A stretch of DNA of 64,000 nt from Climacium dendroides (taxonomy: Eukaryota; Streptophyta; Bryopsida; Hypnales; Climaciaceae): assembly GCA_950106755.1 (NCBI GenBank), contig OX467089.1:24223345-24287344 (forward strand). The letters are read 5' to 3'. Each line of letters begins with the position of its first letter. Within the stretch, counting starts at the first letter, position 1. Shown here one piece after another: positions 21,429 through 35,300 of the stretch. Below the pieces are notes generated by a model that saw only the letters and a program-made list of their open reading frames with translations, searched no databases and was not told where the DNA came from. The translations under genes and the position numbers were made by a program.

Positions 21429-23631
21429 CTTCATCAAACGTGAATGTGATATTGTAAAAGGAATAGTAATGGTCTTTCTCTTTCCAAATTTGAATCACAA
21501 TTCTTTTCTTAGCACAAACATTGGTTGTACTTAATTGTTCACTTGACAAGTATTGTCATTATGAACTTTAATTGAAAAAAAATAGTGACATTTTTGAGTT
21601 AGGAATTTAAATAATGAATGTTTAAATATTTAATAGAATTGAGACATGTGGTTATACAAATAAGAACATTTTTATCTCTCAGTGCTCTAAAGTTCACATT
21701 TGGGATGTTGGATAAAGTGCTTCAAGACAATGTTTTGTCCAAATGACTTTTTGTTTATCTCAAGCAATACTTTGATCTTGAAAAGATAGCCACTGTAAAT
21801 TGATCTGATAAATTTGAGGTCACTTGAAATAGAGATATAGAGATATAAGAAAAAAATGTGCAAAAATTCTAAAAAACATTGAAATGTTAATCGGTGAACA
21901 TTATCAAATATATTTTTTGAAATTTTTAGTTGATGAGGATTATAACAAAGAAAATATTGAAAGATTATGATGAGTATTATATAGGAAGATAAATATGAAA
22001 ATCATACATTTTTTATTTGAGACAAAAATATGTGCAATTGACTATTTGTTTTCTATTTCACAATTTTTACTCTAATGATAACAATAAATAAATTATTTCC
22101 ATAGATTATAATTTATAATTTGTCATTATTATTTTTTAGTCATAATTTAAAAAATTTAAGGTTTGTGTTTGTATTTGTTATTTTGTTGTATCTTAAAAAA
22201 ATTCCATTGTTACTTGAATGTTATAATATTTATGGATTTAAAGGAATGGGTGCTCTTTACATGGGCTAAGCTGATTTAAAAAAAATTTGAATTCATTTGA
22301 TATTTGTTTTAATGAATATTACTATACATTGAAATTAAAGTATGAAATTAGTATCGAATTATAGTAAAATGACAAAAAAACAATGGGCAATATTATTTAA
22401 TTCTAAAATTACATTTAAAGGGTGCTTACATTAGGATTGTGTAATGCAACCACAATAATTCTTCAAGCTTTAACTTGTCATATCTAATGAAGAGGCTCTT
22501 ATTCTAAATTGTGTTTACATTTCATTAAAGATTTATGGTGTTTATTGTGGAAGATAAGTCCACTTAGAATAAGGGATTTTTTTTGTAAATAATATTTCAT
22601 GATTTAAAAAACATTCCTTGCCTCCTTAAAATAGACCTAATGGAAATATGGGAACCCACGATGCTTCAAAATCCCACAACTATAGGTGTTTTTTTGTTTA
22701 ATTGATTGGATGATTTATTTTTTTACTTCCAAAAAATCGAAATAAGTATATAAAAAATAAATTGGAACTACAAAGATCATGCAATACAATAAGAAATCCT
22801 AGAGAAATACCCCTAGGTATTAAGCATACAATTATAGTTCATGTTATTGACACTCAAACAACATTTCAATCCATGGTCTGGCCATTTGAGAAATCTTCAA
22901 ACATAAAATAGTTTAGGCAAATGAAGGTGATATGACAATTGATTGATCAAAATTAGGTACCAATGACATTGAGTAAGTAAATACACATATTTATTTTCAT
23001 TGCTTCATAAGTAGCATAAACAATTTTATCATAAAATATTCTCCTTCTATTCTAACCCTCATCTTTTATACATGGGTAGCTAGATAAATTGTGCCACATA
23101 CCTAATTGGATTTCCACAAGGAAAAAAACTTAATATTGACTATTCAAGCTTTGGTTGGATGATTTAGTCTTAGCAAGCTTCACGGCAAGCTTGAATTTCT
23201 CATAACCAAGCCCAATGGGATAGCAATGTTTCAAGGGTTTTTTTGTCCCCATAAATTACAAAAATCAAATCCTACCTCCCACTAGAGTTTGAACCTAGTT
23301 GAGTAACATTTGTTGTTGTAAGTTTGCAACCAAAGAAGCCTATTGTCCTTGGTATAATATAATAGAACCTCTTTAAAGTTATACTCTGTAAAGAAATACC
23401 CTTTCTAAGGTAATATTGATTGTCCAATCCCAAGCTTAGGTTGCATATAAATGTAAATTTTAAACATATAAATGTAAGTACAATCAAGATTTGTACACAA
23501 ATTTGAAAGATTTTCAAGACAAAGTCTCTAATGCAATGACCCTTCAATGGTCAAACTTTGTTGAGGGTCTAAAAAAAGAGCAAAAAATATGCAATAAAAT
23601 ATAAGAATTGGAGCTTTTGATTGACCATAGT
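21429..23631. other. AT-rich intergenic stretch, no gene recognised
   Basis: No coding or structural signal was identified. Open frames such as minus 23,272-23,547 have no recognisable features. Confidence 0.4.
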
Positions 23632-23840
23632 GTGAAGCCACAAAGGCCAAGCCCAGAGTCCAAAACCTTTGTAATGAACTTTATTGGCCTTTTGATTTCA
23701 AAAGTCCACATCATGAAGCCTCCAAGGGCAAGCCCAAAGTCCAAGACTTTTAGCAATGAACTCCCATGGCTTCTTGATTTGGTTGGCTTTAGTATGAAGT
23801 GTCTAAAGGCCAAGTCCAAAATTCAAATTTATATTGATTT
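23632..23840. repeat. 81-bp tandem repeat, 2.5 diverged copies
   Basis: Units begin GTGAAGCCACAAAGGCCAAG (about 23,632), CATGAAGCCTCCAAGGGCAA (about 23,713) and GTATGAAGTGTCTAAAGGCC (about 23,793), giving periods near 81 bp. The period is a multiple of three, and a + strand frame (23,608-23,874) passes through all copies with a repeated KPxRxSPxSKTF motif. With no other support I treat it as a repeat, not a gene. Confidence 0.65.
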
Positions 23841-24540
23841 AACAGTTGAGGTCTTGCTAGTTTTTGATTTTTAATGAAAAAAATTGGACGACTTCTTGAC
23901 CATAGTTTGGATCTCCCTTATCAACAACCCAAATTTCCTTTGAGAGTCCTGAGTGGTGTTGTGTAGACAATGTGTTGCCATATAGATAGCTGGAGGGTAA
24001 TGGCCTTTGAACTTTGTATTTTGGTGTGAAGGATTGAGAGACCGAACTCTTCATTTTTTGGAATGTGATTGGTGAAAATCCATGGTCTTTTGTCCTGTGA
24101 TCATCATGTGAAGTGCCCCTTATTTTACAGAGGTTGTCTTGTATGATCATATGGAAAATAACCCCATCTGTCTTTGTTAGTCCTTGTGAGTTAGTCTACA
24201 TTAATTGTTGAGCACCCTTGCGCCTCAAATTAGGCCTTGCGTAAATGAAAGATTATCATGTTTGGCTTTCACAATCTTTTCAAAGGAGCTGTCAAAGGCA
24301 TCATTTGTCCATTTCCGTGCAGCCCCGGGCCTGTCTCCACCGGGGTCTCCACTACCAATTTCTACGGTCAAGATTTTGTGGATCTCATTTTGGGTGACAA
24401 TTTGATTGAAATAAGTTTAGAAGGGTTTGAATTTCAGCAAACATGCACTAGGCGTTGAAGGGTTAAGCCCTCCGAAAGAGCAACTTAAAAATACCCTCAA
24501 CAAAATAGAAAAAAAAGCCGAAAACGAAAAGCCGAAACCA
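23841..24540. other. Intergenic stretch with one TIR-like end
   Basis: A right-end-like terminus GGCGTTGAAGGGTTAA lies at 24,451-24,466. The left partner is uncertain. No gene is recognised. Confidence 0.4.
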
Positions 24541-24748
24541 GAAACGAAACCCTAGGCATGGCACTTGTTTCCGGCCATTCACACTCCCCGCCTCCCCAGT
24601 CTCCCCCAATGCGTCCGCCCTGGCTCGTGGATGCTCCCCCCAGGCACTCCCTATTTCGAGACCGCTGCACCCCCGAGGAGAGGAGTGGCCACCACCATGT
24701 CCCTCAAGCTTAAACTGATGAACCGAACGCAGTGCGCGAAGGAAGTGA

Positions 24749-24780
<32 letters not shown>
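24749..24780. repeat. Compound (AC)n(AT)n microsatellite
   Basis: An AC run passes directly into an AT run at the edge of the TOPLESS promoter region. Confidence 0.9.
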
Positions 24781-25043
24781 CCCATGCACTCCACTTTCCA
24801 GATTATTAACATGAGCAAAAGCAAGGAGCCTTCCCCGCCCCGCCCCGCCAGGACAGCACAGGGAGTAGGGCGCCAGGCTAGGCTACGCTAGGTTAGGCCA
24901 GAGGCGCACATAATGCCAAGCCCAGGCCCCGCCAAAGGCGTCCCTTTCCTGACTCTTTCCCTCCGCTGGCCAGGACGACGACACAAGTTATAAGCCCCCA
25001 CGCCCTTATAAGGGGAGCCGCGCGGATAACGTATCACGGGGAT

Positions 25044-25145
25044 GATAAGCGCGGGCGCGTATCCAAGCCACGACAAGTGATACGCGATAAGCGCAGTGGC
25101 CGATGGTGATACGCGGCGAGCGCACATCCCCGCAGTGATAAGCGC
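25044..25145. promoter_or_regulatory. Cluster of GATAAGCGC repeats
   Basis: Exact GATAAGCGC occurs at 25,044-25,052, 25,086-25,094 and 25,137-25,145, spaced 42 and 51 bp apart. A related GATACGCGGCGAGCGC lies between the second and third. A further GATAAG lies on the opposite strand near 25,450 (CTTATCGC). GATAAG is the core of the plant I-box bound by GATA or MYB-like factors. The regulatory role is an inference. Confidence 0.4.
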
Positions 25146-26292
25146 AGAGATCCCTTCCCAAGTACATGGCCGGCAGGTTGCAGGAGGGTCGCAGTCCACG
25201 CCAGGACGTGGTAGGTAGGTACTGGGCAGGTCGGAACAGAGGGTCCGTGCCGGAGTAGAAAAGGCAGACCCGAGCGAGCGCCGCTCCCCTTGTCTCGCGC
25301 ACTCGCGTTGCTGCTGCTGCTGCTGCTCCTGCTGCTCCCATTTTGGCTTCTCCCGCTTGTGGTTGGGTGTGCTGCTGCTACTGCCGTTGCGAGGGCCGGT
25401 GCGGGCTTGGTGGTGGCCTTAGGCGCCACGGGCGGCTTCGGGAACCACTTATCGCATTTTTAGACGCCGTTTTGGATTAGTCTGCTTCCCTTGGGGTGTG
25501 GTGGAGGGGGCGTTTGGGAGATCGATGTGAACGAGGACGTTGGGGGAGACTGTGCCGTCGTGTTTGGTGGCTGGAGGTGGCGTGTTAGCACGGCGGAGGG
25601 GGAGAGCTTGCGTCGCGGTGGGGGTGTGGTGAGTGAGAGCCCCGGGCGATGTGGAGGTTGACTTATGGGGTTAGGGGTTGCACTTTTTGACAGGGAGTGC
25701 GAGAAGCTCGAGAGAGGTGCATCGGAAGGGGTGCGGCGGTGAGAGCCGTGCCGTGCGAGGGAGAGAACAGGGAGCGGTGCGTTCAAGCTGCGAGGGAGAG
25801 GGTGTTCGGACGGAAATGGAGACAGTGCGGGCTGGATGAAGGAGGGGCAGTGACGGTGAGGGAGCGTTGAAGGGAGCTCAGGGTCGGAAGGATAGGGGAC
25901 GACTGGGGGAGGTTGGTTGGTTGTACTCGATATACGCTGGTGTTGGTGCCGTTGGGAGGAAGTGGAGCTGTACTGTCTGCACTTCAGTTGGTTCTTGGTT
26001 GGATGCGACTGGACTGGGAGAGCTTCAAGTACGAGCGAACTCGGACTTGAGCGTCCATTTTGGACGCTGGTGATATATCTATTCCTGGACGAGGTGGCGT
26101 GTTAGTTTTGGGGAGAAAGGGTAGTTTTGGTTTAGTTTCGGTCGGGAGCAATTTAGGCCGTTACGAGTTTGCGCGGGTAAGGAGGAAGGAGGCGCTGTGC
26201 GGTTCTGTGACCTAGCGGAAAGGGCGGGAAATCTCAGTGTGGAACAGACGCTGCTGCAGCCGTAGGGAGGGGGAAGAGTTCTCTACAAATAA

Positions 26293-26310
26293 ATGAAGGT
26301 GATATTTTAG
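26293..26310 (+). promoter_or_regulatory. Short upstream ORF in the TOPLESS leader
   Basis: An ATG followed by four codons and TAG lies 48 bp before the TOPLESS start codon. It would be a five-codon uORF if the transcript begins upstream of it, which is likely but not shown. Confidence 0.35.
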
Positions 26311-26358
26311 GAGGAGGCACGAATCATCGCGAGCGAGGTAGCCGACAAGCAGGGGACA

Positions 26359-29300
26359 ATGTCGTCATTGAGTAGGGAGCTCGTGTTTCTGATCTTGCAG
26401 TTCCTTGATGAGGAAAAGTTCAAGGAAACAGTGCACAAGTAAGTCTCCTTCGTATCTTAGCCAAATTAGAACGTCCACATCTTCTGTTGTGCCTCGCAGC
26501 TCTGTTTCAACTCCATCTGGTACCCTTGTTTTGACGTGCAAGGGATAGTCGAATGTGTTTTGATGTCGACCGACGGTGTCGTTTTTAAGAACTTCCTGAC
26601 AATGTGCCCCCCGGACTCTCCTTCATTCTAATTTTTTTCTGGGGCTCACTCTAGTATTGCCGGGTCGGCAATATTCGTACCTGTTTTCGTTTTAGGTTGT
26701 CATGTATAGGAGGAGGATTAGTAGCTCATGGACGCAAATATTTAACAGCTCTTGTCCAGGGGATGTCTAGCTTTCGAAGAGTGTATTTCATGGGATAAAA
26801 TGCGAGTGTTGTTGCCATCAATTTGAATTGATATGCATTGCATGTCTGACTCGGTTGGTGACTTCTTATATTCGTATGACAATTCACTGGATGTGCCTAT
26901 TTAAATAGGTCATCTAATGCTTTACCACGAGACATTAATTGTTGGCAGGTGAAATCATATTTTATTCCGCTTACCCTACTCTTTTAGATGAGCTCCTCTT
27001 GGTCTACGACATGATCAGATGTACCGAGTGTTTTATCAGAAGTAAAACCTTCCGCTTCAATTCAGTTCAGACTTCTTTTCTAGGATAGCGCCTTTGAGAC
27101 TTCTCCGAGAGTGGTAGATAGCCAACCCTCAATAACACCTAGCTCACCATGGAATCCTTTTGAAGGTCTGAATTGGCGAGGGAATTGACTCTTAATCCTT
27201 GCCTGCTTACTGGTGTGCACTCTCCTCCTCTGTGCCCGGCCGCTGCCAGTAATTTATCTTCACAAGTTGGAATATCTGTCCGTAATGTACATCTGAGTAT
27301 GCATCTCTTCTACTCTTCGGTATTCATAGGGTTTGAAATGCATTGAATTTCCAGGTTGGAGCAAGAATCAGGGTTCTTCTTCAACATGAAGTATTTTGAG
27401 GATCAAGTCCAAGGTGGTGAATGGGAGGAGGTGGAGCGATATTTATCAGGGTTTACTAAAGTGGACGACAACCGCTACTCGATGAAGATTTTCTTCGAGA
27501 TTCGGAAACAGAAGTACCTCGAAGCTCTGGATAAGTATGCTGCTCTTTAAGATGCACCTAATTTTGGATCTCGTTCATGATTGGTACACAGAGAGACGGA
27601 AGCATGATATGAGATGTCTCGCACGTCTTACTCACAGAAGTGTGTACTCTTGTGCAGGCAAGACCGGGCAAAGGCTGTGGACATACTTGTGAAGGATCTG
27701 AAAGTTTTCTCTTCTTTCAATGAGGAATTGTACAAGGAGATCACCCAGCTGCTCACTCTAGAAAACTTCAGGTTAACAGTTCCTCCAGAGTTTATCTGCA
27801 TTGATACGAGACAAATCTTATGTCTCATCAGAGATCGTCCAGTGTAGTTTTTCAGTTCCATTTAGTATCAACAGTAGTTTAGTTACATTTTTGAAATGAC
27901 TTGAAAAGGCAAGACTTGAATTTTCTTGAATTTGTATTACTTATGTGGTTCTAATTTTTCCTTGACTTTGTTGCAGGGAAAATGAGCAGTTATCGAAGTA
28001 CGGAGACACCAAATCCGCTAGAAATATTATGCTTCTAGAACTAAAGAAGCTTATAGAAGCCAATCCCCTCTTCCGAGACAAGCTGGCGTTCCCATCGCTA
28101 AAAGCATCCCGCCTTCGCACTCTCATCAATCAAAGGTATAAATTAGCTTGTGCGTGCTTGTTATGGTTCTGTACCAACTCGAGTTATCAGACCTTGGTAA
28201 CTTTAGAAATCAGCTGAGACGCGAATTTGTATACGAGACTCGTGGATTATCGTATGAAACCTGTCCAGGTTTGGGTTCTTTTAGCTGGAAGCAACTTCAC
28301 ATCTGATGCAGGGGCTAATGGCTCTCGATTGTGTAAGAATAAATGTCTTATGCTTGTTTGCAGTCTCAACTGGCAGCACCAGCTTTGCAAGAACCCGAGG
28401 CCGAATCCAGATATTAAGACGCTCTTTATCGATCATTCATGTGGGCCTCCAAACGGGGCTCGAGCCCCACCACCTACTAACCCCTTGGTGGGTGGTCTGC
28501 CGAAGCAAGGCACCTTTCCTCCTCTTGGTGCTCACAGCGTAAGTTTTTGGAAACATATATGGTTACCACCTTGCGTGGATTTTTGGTTAGAAAAATTGAG
28601 GCATAGTCATAGTACATGAAGTTCTGAAAGAAACACGGTCCTGGTTTTGATGGCTAGACTTTAGCAGCGTACAATAAGGGCAAGGGATTTTTTGAAGTCG
28701 TTTAGTGATACTATTTTATTCAGTTCCAGCAGCACCACATGCCCCGGTGGAAGCTTTTCCACATTGGATCTATTTTATAACACATACTGAGACGTTGCTG
28801 ACATCCAGTTTTCTCAGTCAATTAGTGCCACATTTGTGCTTTCATTTTGCTAATCAGTGGCTCTCTGTGGGTTCAGCCATTCCAGCCAACACCGCCTTCT
28901 GCAAGTGCCTTGGCGGGATGGATGTCAAACCCCAATCCACCAGCACCACATGCTCCGGTCGCCAACGGACCGGCTGCTTTGACTGCTCCTCCCAATCCAG
29001 GTTCGTATTTTCCTAATTTGGTTTGGATCGATCAAGTACATTCGGCTATTAGCTGTCATTGAGCAATCGTTTAGTGTATTGAGAATGTAGGATAATGTGT
29101 TGATTTCTCGACTTGACGATCATGTTTTCAGCTACATTGTTGAAGCGGCCTCGCACCCCACCAAGCACTACGCCAACTGTAGATTATCAATCGGCTGACT
29201 CGGAGCATCTTATGAAGAGAGCTAGGCCAGGCGTTCAACCAGTTGATGAGGTCAAGACAGTAAGCATCATGATTCATTTATCATTCCTCACATCATTAGA

Positions 29301-32300
29301 ACTTACAATGATCAAGCCGATGAGAACCTTCATTTGGAAGGATATCCGACAATTTTTACAGATAACCTTTGCTTATGGTTTGGTCTCAGTTATGCTTTAA
29401 CTTGCTCTGCCAGCGGTCCACTTTTGTTTGTCTCCCTATTCAGTGTTGCTGTCTCTGTGCTTGTGAACTCCCATCCATCAATGCTATTCTGACACTAGGT
29501 GACTGGCAGGTGAATTATGCTGGTCCTAGTCATCCTCAGAACAATGTATCTCCTGATGACCTACCGAAGACTGTAGCCCGTTCCCTCAACCAGGGCTCCT
29601 GTGTCATGAGCATGGATTTTCACCCTATTCAACAAAGTGTTCTCCTTGGTACGTTTTTAATCTCTCCAACCAGTTATGTCCCGTAATTTGGGAATTTTCC
29701 ATATTATGGAGGCTAGAGATTTCACGAAGTGCTTTGGGTGTAGTTCTTGGCTCATTTTCGGTGGCACTAAGAGGCATGGAAATGCCAGGCCTTGTGCTGA
29801 TAATTGGTCTAGGATGTTCATAGAGTCCCGATGATTATATTGAACTCAAATCTTTCCAAAATGGACGATTGTGCAGTCGGTACAAATGTGGGTGACATTG
29901 GAATCTGGGAAGTGGGTTCACGTGAGAAGCTTGCACACCGTACATTCAAAGTGTGGGATATCACTGCTGCATCGATGCCTATGCAGGTCGGTACTTTTGC
30001 TTCTTGTGTCCTCTGTCCCGTCACTGCTTGCTAAGTTCTCGTACTTGTTATTAGTTCACTTCAGAAGTAAGCAGAATTATGTACCGATGTAGGTTTACGA
30101 GAATTCCAAATGCGAAGTAAGCCTGCTCATTTAAAAGGGCAACTACTGTTCAGTTGTCATGTGAGCATTTTCTTATAAATTTGCCTGTATTTATCGTTTG
30201 TTTGAGACTTATTCTGGAGCTTTATCATTAACGGTATATGATTGGTTGTGGCAGGCTGCTTTAGTCAAAGACCCAGCTGTATCTGTTAACAGAACTGTGT
30301 GGAATCCAGACGGCACACTATTGGGTAAATGCATCTCAATTTATTTTTTGGTTCTCTGTCTTCTACTTTGCACAAATTGTGACAATCATTTGACTGCAAT
30401 TTCCTATCATGGTCATGTATTTATCGCTTGTCGATCCAGAGAACGACGCTCCCATACATCTGTTTGTGCCCAAATTAGTCTGCTTTGGATTTTCTCGGCT
30501 TTCGTTTACATGGTTATTGTTTTCGTGCTCTTCTGATAGGTGTGGCGTTTTCTAAACATATTGTGCACATTTATACTTACAATGGTGCCAGTGATTTACG
30601 GCAACATTTGGAGGTACATTTCATTCTCTACAAGCACAAATTAGTATGCATAGCCGTTCTCACGCTTTTCTCTTAGGGGTAATTTTTTGGTAAATTCCCG
30701 CAAATACGAGATGTACCTGATATGAAACGACCTCAACTTATTCCACTTTGTCAACTCGACTGGTTATTTGATGTGTGGACACCTGTCTTCTCTCTTGAAC
30801 CTTTTGATGAAAATGTGGTGATGCGTATGGTAACAGATTGATGCACATGTTGGCGGTGTCAATGATTTGGCATTTTCTCATCCGAATAAACAATTATGTG
30901 TCATCACATGTGGGGACGACAAAACCATCAAGGTGCGCGCACACATCTTTGCTACCTCTGAAGCATTCCTGGAGTTGTCGTTTCTCATATGGCGAATTGT
31001 ATTTGTATTGTTTGAACTCCAGTAATAGGTGGCACTGATTACTTGCATGGTTCCAAACAGAAATCACAATCGTTCGGGTAGAGATCTGTGATTGAACCTG
31101 ACCATGTACTTGCTTTCCATTTTGCAGGTTTGGGATGCTGCAACTGGGCGGAAGCAGTACACTTTTGAAGGACATGAAGCACCTGTGTATTCAGTTTGTC
31201 CTCATCACAAGGAGAGCATTCAGGTGGGACCTTGTACTAGAAGTTAATATATTGAGATATTTTCTCGTCTTAATCGTGTTCTGATGATTTCCTTGTTTGG
31301 TAGAGATTACCGTACCCGGAAGGCAGGTTCAAACATTCTCTGCTGAATATCTTATTAAATTGGGCACACTTCTAAATATACAAAACCGTTTTTAAAAAAA
31401 AAATGTTTTCTGAAAAACAACTCCCTAAAATTCTGACATCTACTTTTAGAATATTTTGCCGACCCTGACTACCGGGTACGATAAGGTTGTCTCTTTCAAC
31501 GCTTCGTAGTTTCTTGGATCATAGTCTTACCTGTAGATGAGAATTTGAGCAGAATGATTTATATGTTTTTGAACTTTGGATGTGGATTAATGTGCAAAGC
31601 CACTGACCGCACTTGGCCTCAATATGCAGTTCATATTCTCAACTGCCATTGATGGAAAAATTAAAGCCTGGCTCTATGACCTCCTCGGATCCAGAGTTGA
31701 CTACGATGCCCCAGGCCATTGGTGCACTACCATGGCCTACAGTGCTGATGGGACTAGGTAAACATAGTTCTCAGATAACCTTTCTCTTCTTGTAACCGTT
31801 CATCTAATTCAGGCCTGCTCACATCACTGCTTATTTGTCTCAGAAACCCTTCTCTTCCTGTTCACATCTCTGCTTATTTGTCTTTCAATGCATAAGTTTT
31901 ATTCTGGCAAGCGTGTGTCTTATTTGAGAAGTTATTTTTCATCGATGTCAGACTCTTTTCATGTGGAACAAGCAAAGAGGGAGAGTCTTATTTGGTGGAA
32001 TGGAATGAAAGCGAGGGTGCTATCAAGCGTACCTACTCGGGTTTCCGGAAGAGGTCCTCGGGAGTTGTGCAGTTTGATACGACACGTAACCGTTTCCTAG
32101 CAGCTGGTGATGAATTCCAGATTAAGTTCTGGGACATGGATAACACAAACTTGTTAACTACAATTGATGCAGAGGGTGGCTTGCCGGTGAGTGAAGATTT
32201 TTAATAAGATCTCTTAAAAGAGTCACATGTCATGGCTTTTGTTTATGATAAGTGTTTTCGAGCACTGGGATATGGTCTAGCCATGTTTGAATTTAAGTTG

Positions 32301-35300
32301 CGAGTGAAAGGAACAAGTTTATGAAGCTTGGTTGTGTGGCAAATCAAACAAAGAATGCTTAGAATTCTCCTGACGAATTCCGTCTGTTCTTGTGATTGCG
32401 TCGTCACTTTTTCTACTCTGTCATTGTTAGAAAGAGGAGAACATTCTTTGTTTGATTTGCCTCTTATGAGGATCTTATTTTGTTTGTTCTGTAGATGTCT
32501 GGTGGTGAATCTACTAGTTGTTTCATGAGCTAATATTGTCGTTTCTGATGTGCAGGCAAGTCCACGTCTCAGATTCAACAAAGAAGGTTCTTTGCTTGCT
32601 GTTACTACCGCCGATAATGGCATTAAGATTTTGGCTAACCGCGATGGGATTCAGATGCTCCGTGCTTTGGAAGCACGGGCTTATGATGCTAACCGAGTAC
32701 CTCCAGAGCCTGCTGTTTCTAAGGTAAGCTTTAACTTTGCTCACACTAGTCTGTTCTCAGTTTCAGGAATGACGATTGGTCTTCATGTTCGAAACTTGTA
32801 GTGAAATAAACTGCATACAGAGTCGGCATTCACGTCAACGAATTCACGCTCTACTCGATTCAAACAAGACCTTACCTGTAATGTTTTCTATGAGGTAGTC
32901 GTGGTATTTGACATAAGTATTTCCGGTAAGCCCTACGGGAGACCAAATTATCAGAAAACGTCTAGCTAGTGTTAAAAGCTAATTTGTCAAGTGAATATCT
33001 ACTGCAGCCGCCAGTTGGAAATGCACTAGGGGTCGTTAGCACTCCAGGTGGTGGCGGTGGGGATCGACCAAATTCTTCGTCAATGGCGGGGACAGGAATG
33101 GATGGTCCAACCCTGAACATGGGGGGTACAAGGGTCCGACCCCGAGACAGGGTCGGCAATGACCATGTAATTTTTCAAAACAAGCACGCAACATCCTGTA
33201 AACCGATGGTTATGGTCTTGCAACATCTCAGCTGAATGTGTTTACTTGGGTGGGAACAGTTTTGATAAGCCTCCTATTGATCATTGTGCAGTCTGGAATG
33301 GAAGGGGGCCGTACCCCAGAGACGAAACCAAGAATACCTGATGAAATCCCCGATCGGAGCAAGAGCTGGAAGCTAACAGAAATTAACGAGCAGAACCAGT
33401 GTCGGTCCACAAGATTACCCGACACCCTACCACCGAATAAGGTCCGTTTTCTTTTTCAACAGAATGTCAAATGTGGAACGTGACGCAGTCTTTAGAAAAG
33501 TTCTTGGTAGTTCTCTGCTCGCTGACGAGTTCTAATTGTATGCCTTGGGTCATGTTTGATTGTTGATATTAATAATTGGTGGTGTCAGGTTTCAAGGCTT
33601 ATTTACACCAATGCCGGAATTGCCCTGCTGGCTCTAGCATCAAATGCTGTGCACAAGCTTTGGAAATGGCAACGAAATGAGCGCAACCCTAATGGAAAGG
33701 TGTGTTGGGATGCAAAGCACTCTTTGTACAATTTTTGACCTTACTGATTTTGACTGAGAAAATTTATCAGGAAAAAGTCTTACTTCATTTATTATGTTGC
33801 TATCCTAGTTTTAAATGACAATGTTTGGTTTTAGTGTATGCTCTCTTTATTTAATCTCTAGTTCGTTTGCACAAGCCTAAGAACTTCCTTTACTAATGCA
33901 CGTTATTCCTCCTCAATTTTATGGCAGGCTACTGCAAGTGTTGCACCTCAACTGTGGCAGCCTGCTAGTGGCATTTTGATGACAAATGATATAAGTGAAA
34001 CCAACCCTGAAGAAGCTGTGCCCTGCATTGCGCTTTCCAAGAATGACTCCTATGTGATGTCTGCCTCGGGAGGAAAAGTTTCTCTGTTCAACATGATGAC
34101 ATTTAAGGTAATCTGGAGAAATGTAATACTGTTCTAATAGAAGGGTCATTTCCTGTCGCTGCTCACAGCATGGTTAACAGATATTGTGATATATGCCTTG
34201 TTCGGAATGTTTTTATCTTTCTAACGGTATTCGAAATTAATGTTTTCTGCTGCAAGGCTTCAGAATTTCATTTTGATCTTTATTATAATGATGTTTACTC
34301 AGGTTATGACAACATTTATGCCACCACCACCAGCGGCTACGTTTCTTGCCTTCCATCCGCTAGACAACAATATCATTGCCATTGGAATGGAAGATTCGAC
34401 CATTCAGATCTATAATGTTCGAGTGGATGAGGTATGTTTACATGCAAGCTCTCTGTTTAACCATGCCACCTCCATCTGTCTTGTTTTACAGTTAAGATTG
34501 TGGGTGATGTTTCTAATATGATGTTTCTATTTGTACAGGTGAAGAGCAAGCTGAAGGGTCATCAGAAGAGAATCACTGGCTTGGCATTTTCCAATTCCCT
34601 CAATGTGCTTGTATCATCAGGGGCCGATGCTCAGGTGCTGCATATATAGTAGCAACAGAATGCAGACTTTGATTTAGATTTTTCATTATCTTCATTCATG
34701 TAAGTAAGCTTTGGTTGTTTTTTGGGCTGCTAAGGTTTTCTTCTGACACTTTCTCCTGTCTACAGCTCTGTGTGTGGGGAACGGACGGTTGGGAGAAACG
34801 GAAGTCCAAGTTTGTGCAAGTTAATCCTGGAGGGAGATCACCAACCATGGGAGATACTCGCGTGCAATTTCACAATGACCAAGTTCGCCTTCTTGTTGTT
34901 CATGAGTCGCAATTGGCAGTCTACGATGCTTCAAAACTCGATCGTCTTCGCCAGGTTCGCCAATTTGCTAAATAACATTGAGTTTTCATTACTTCGACTA
35001 CTTCACTATTGGATCCATGAAAATCTATGTGCATGATATTCTTTTTATATGCAGAATGGAAGTCGCATCTAATGAAAATATGAACAAGTTAGATCGCGTA
35101 GATGAATAGAGCACTTTTTCACAAGCTTTTGGTTGGTTTCATGCAGTGGGTCCCCCACGCTCCTTTCACGGCGGCAATTTCAAATGCCACCTACTCGTGT
35201 GACAGCCAGCTTGTTTATACGGGCTTTGTTGATGGCTCTGTCGGTGTTTTTGATGCTGATAGCTTACGGCCACGGTGCCGACTTGCTCCGTCTGTACACA

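Larger units (their letters stand above)
24541..26358 (+). promoter_or_regulatory. GC-rich promoter and 5' leader region of the TOPLESS gene
   Basis: GC content rises sharply from about 24,540 and stays high up to the TOPLESS start codon at 26,359, unlike any other stretch of this size in the window. It contains an (AC)n(AT)n microsatellite, a CTG/GCT triplet run (25,308-25,336) and a cluster of GATAAG motifs. I see no unequivocal TATA box or transcription start, and a leader intron cannot be excluded. Open frames on the minus strand here (25,006-25,786) are low-complexity products of GC richness. Confidence 0.6.

Noticed and set aside
24888..25786. Several minus-strand open frames of 100-131 codons in the TOPLESS upstream region
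   Set aside because: They overlap each other in different frames, are low-complexity (Ser, Pro, Ala, Arg) and arise from the high GC content. No domain or splice context is visible.
28227..28619. A 130-codon + strand frame within the TOPLESS gene
   Set aside because: It is intron sequence read through into exon 5 of TOPLESS; the exon boundary at 28,364 explains the conserved part.
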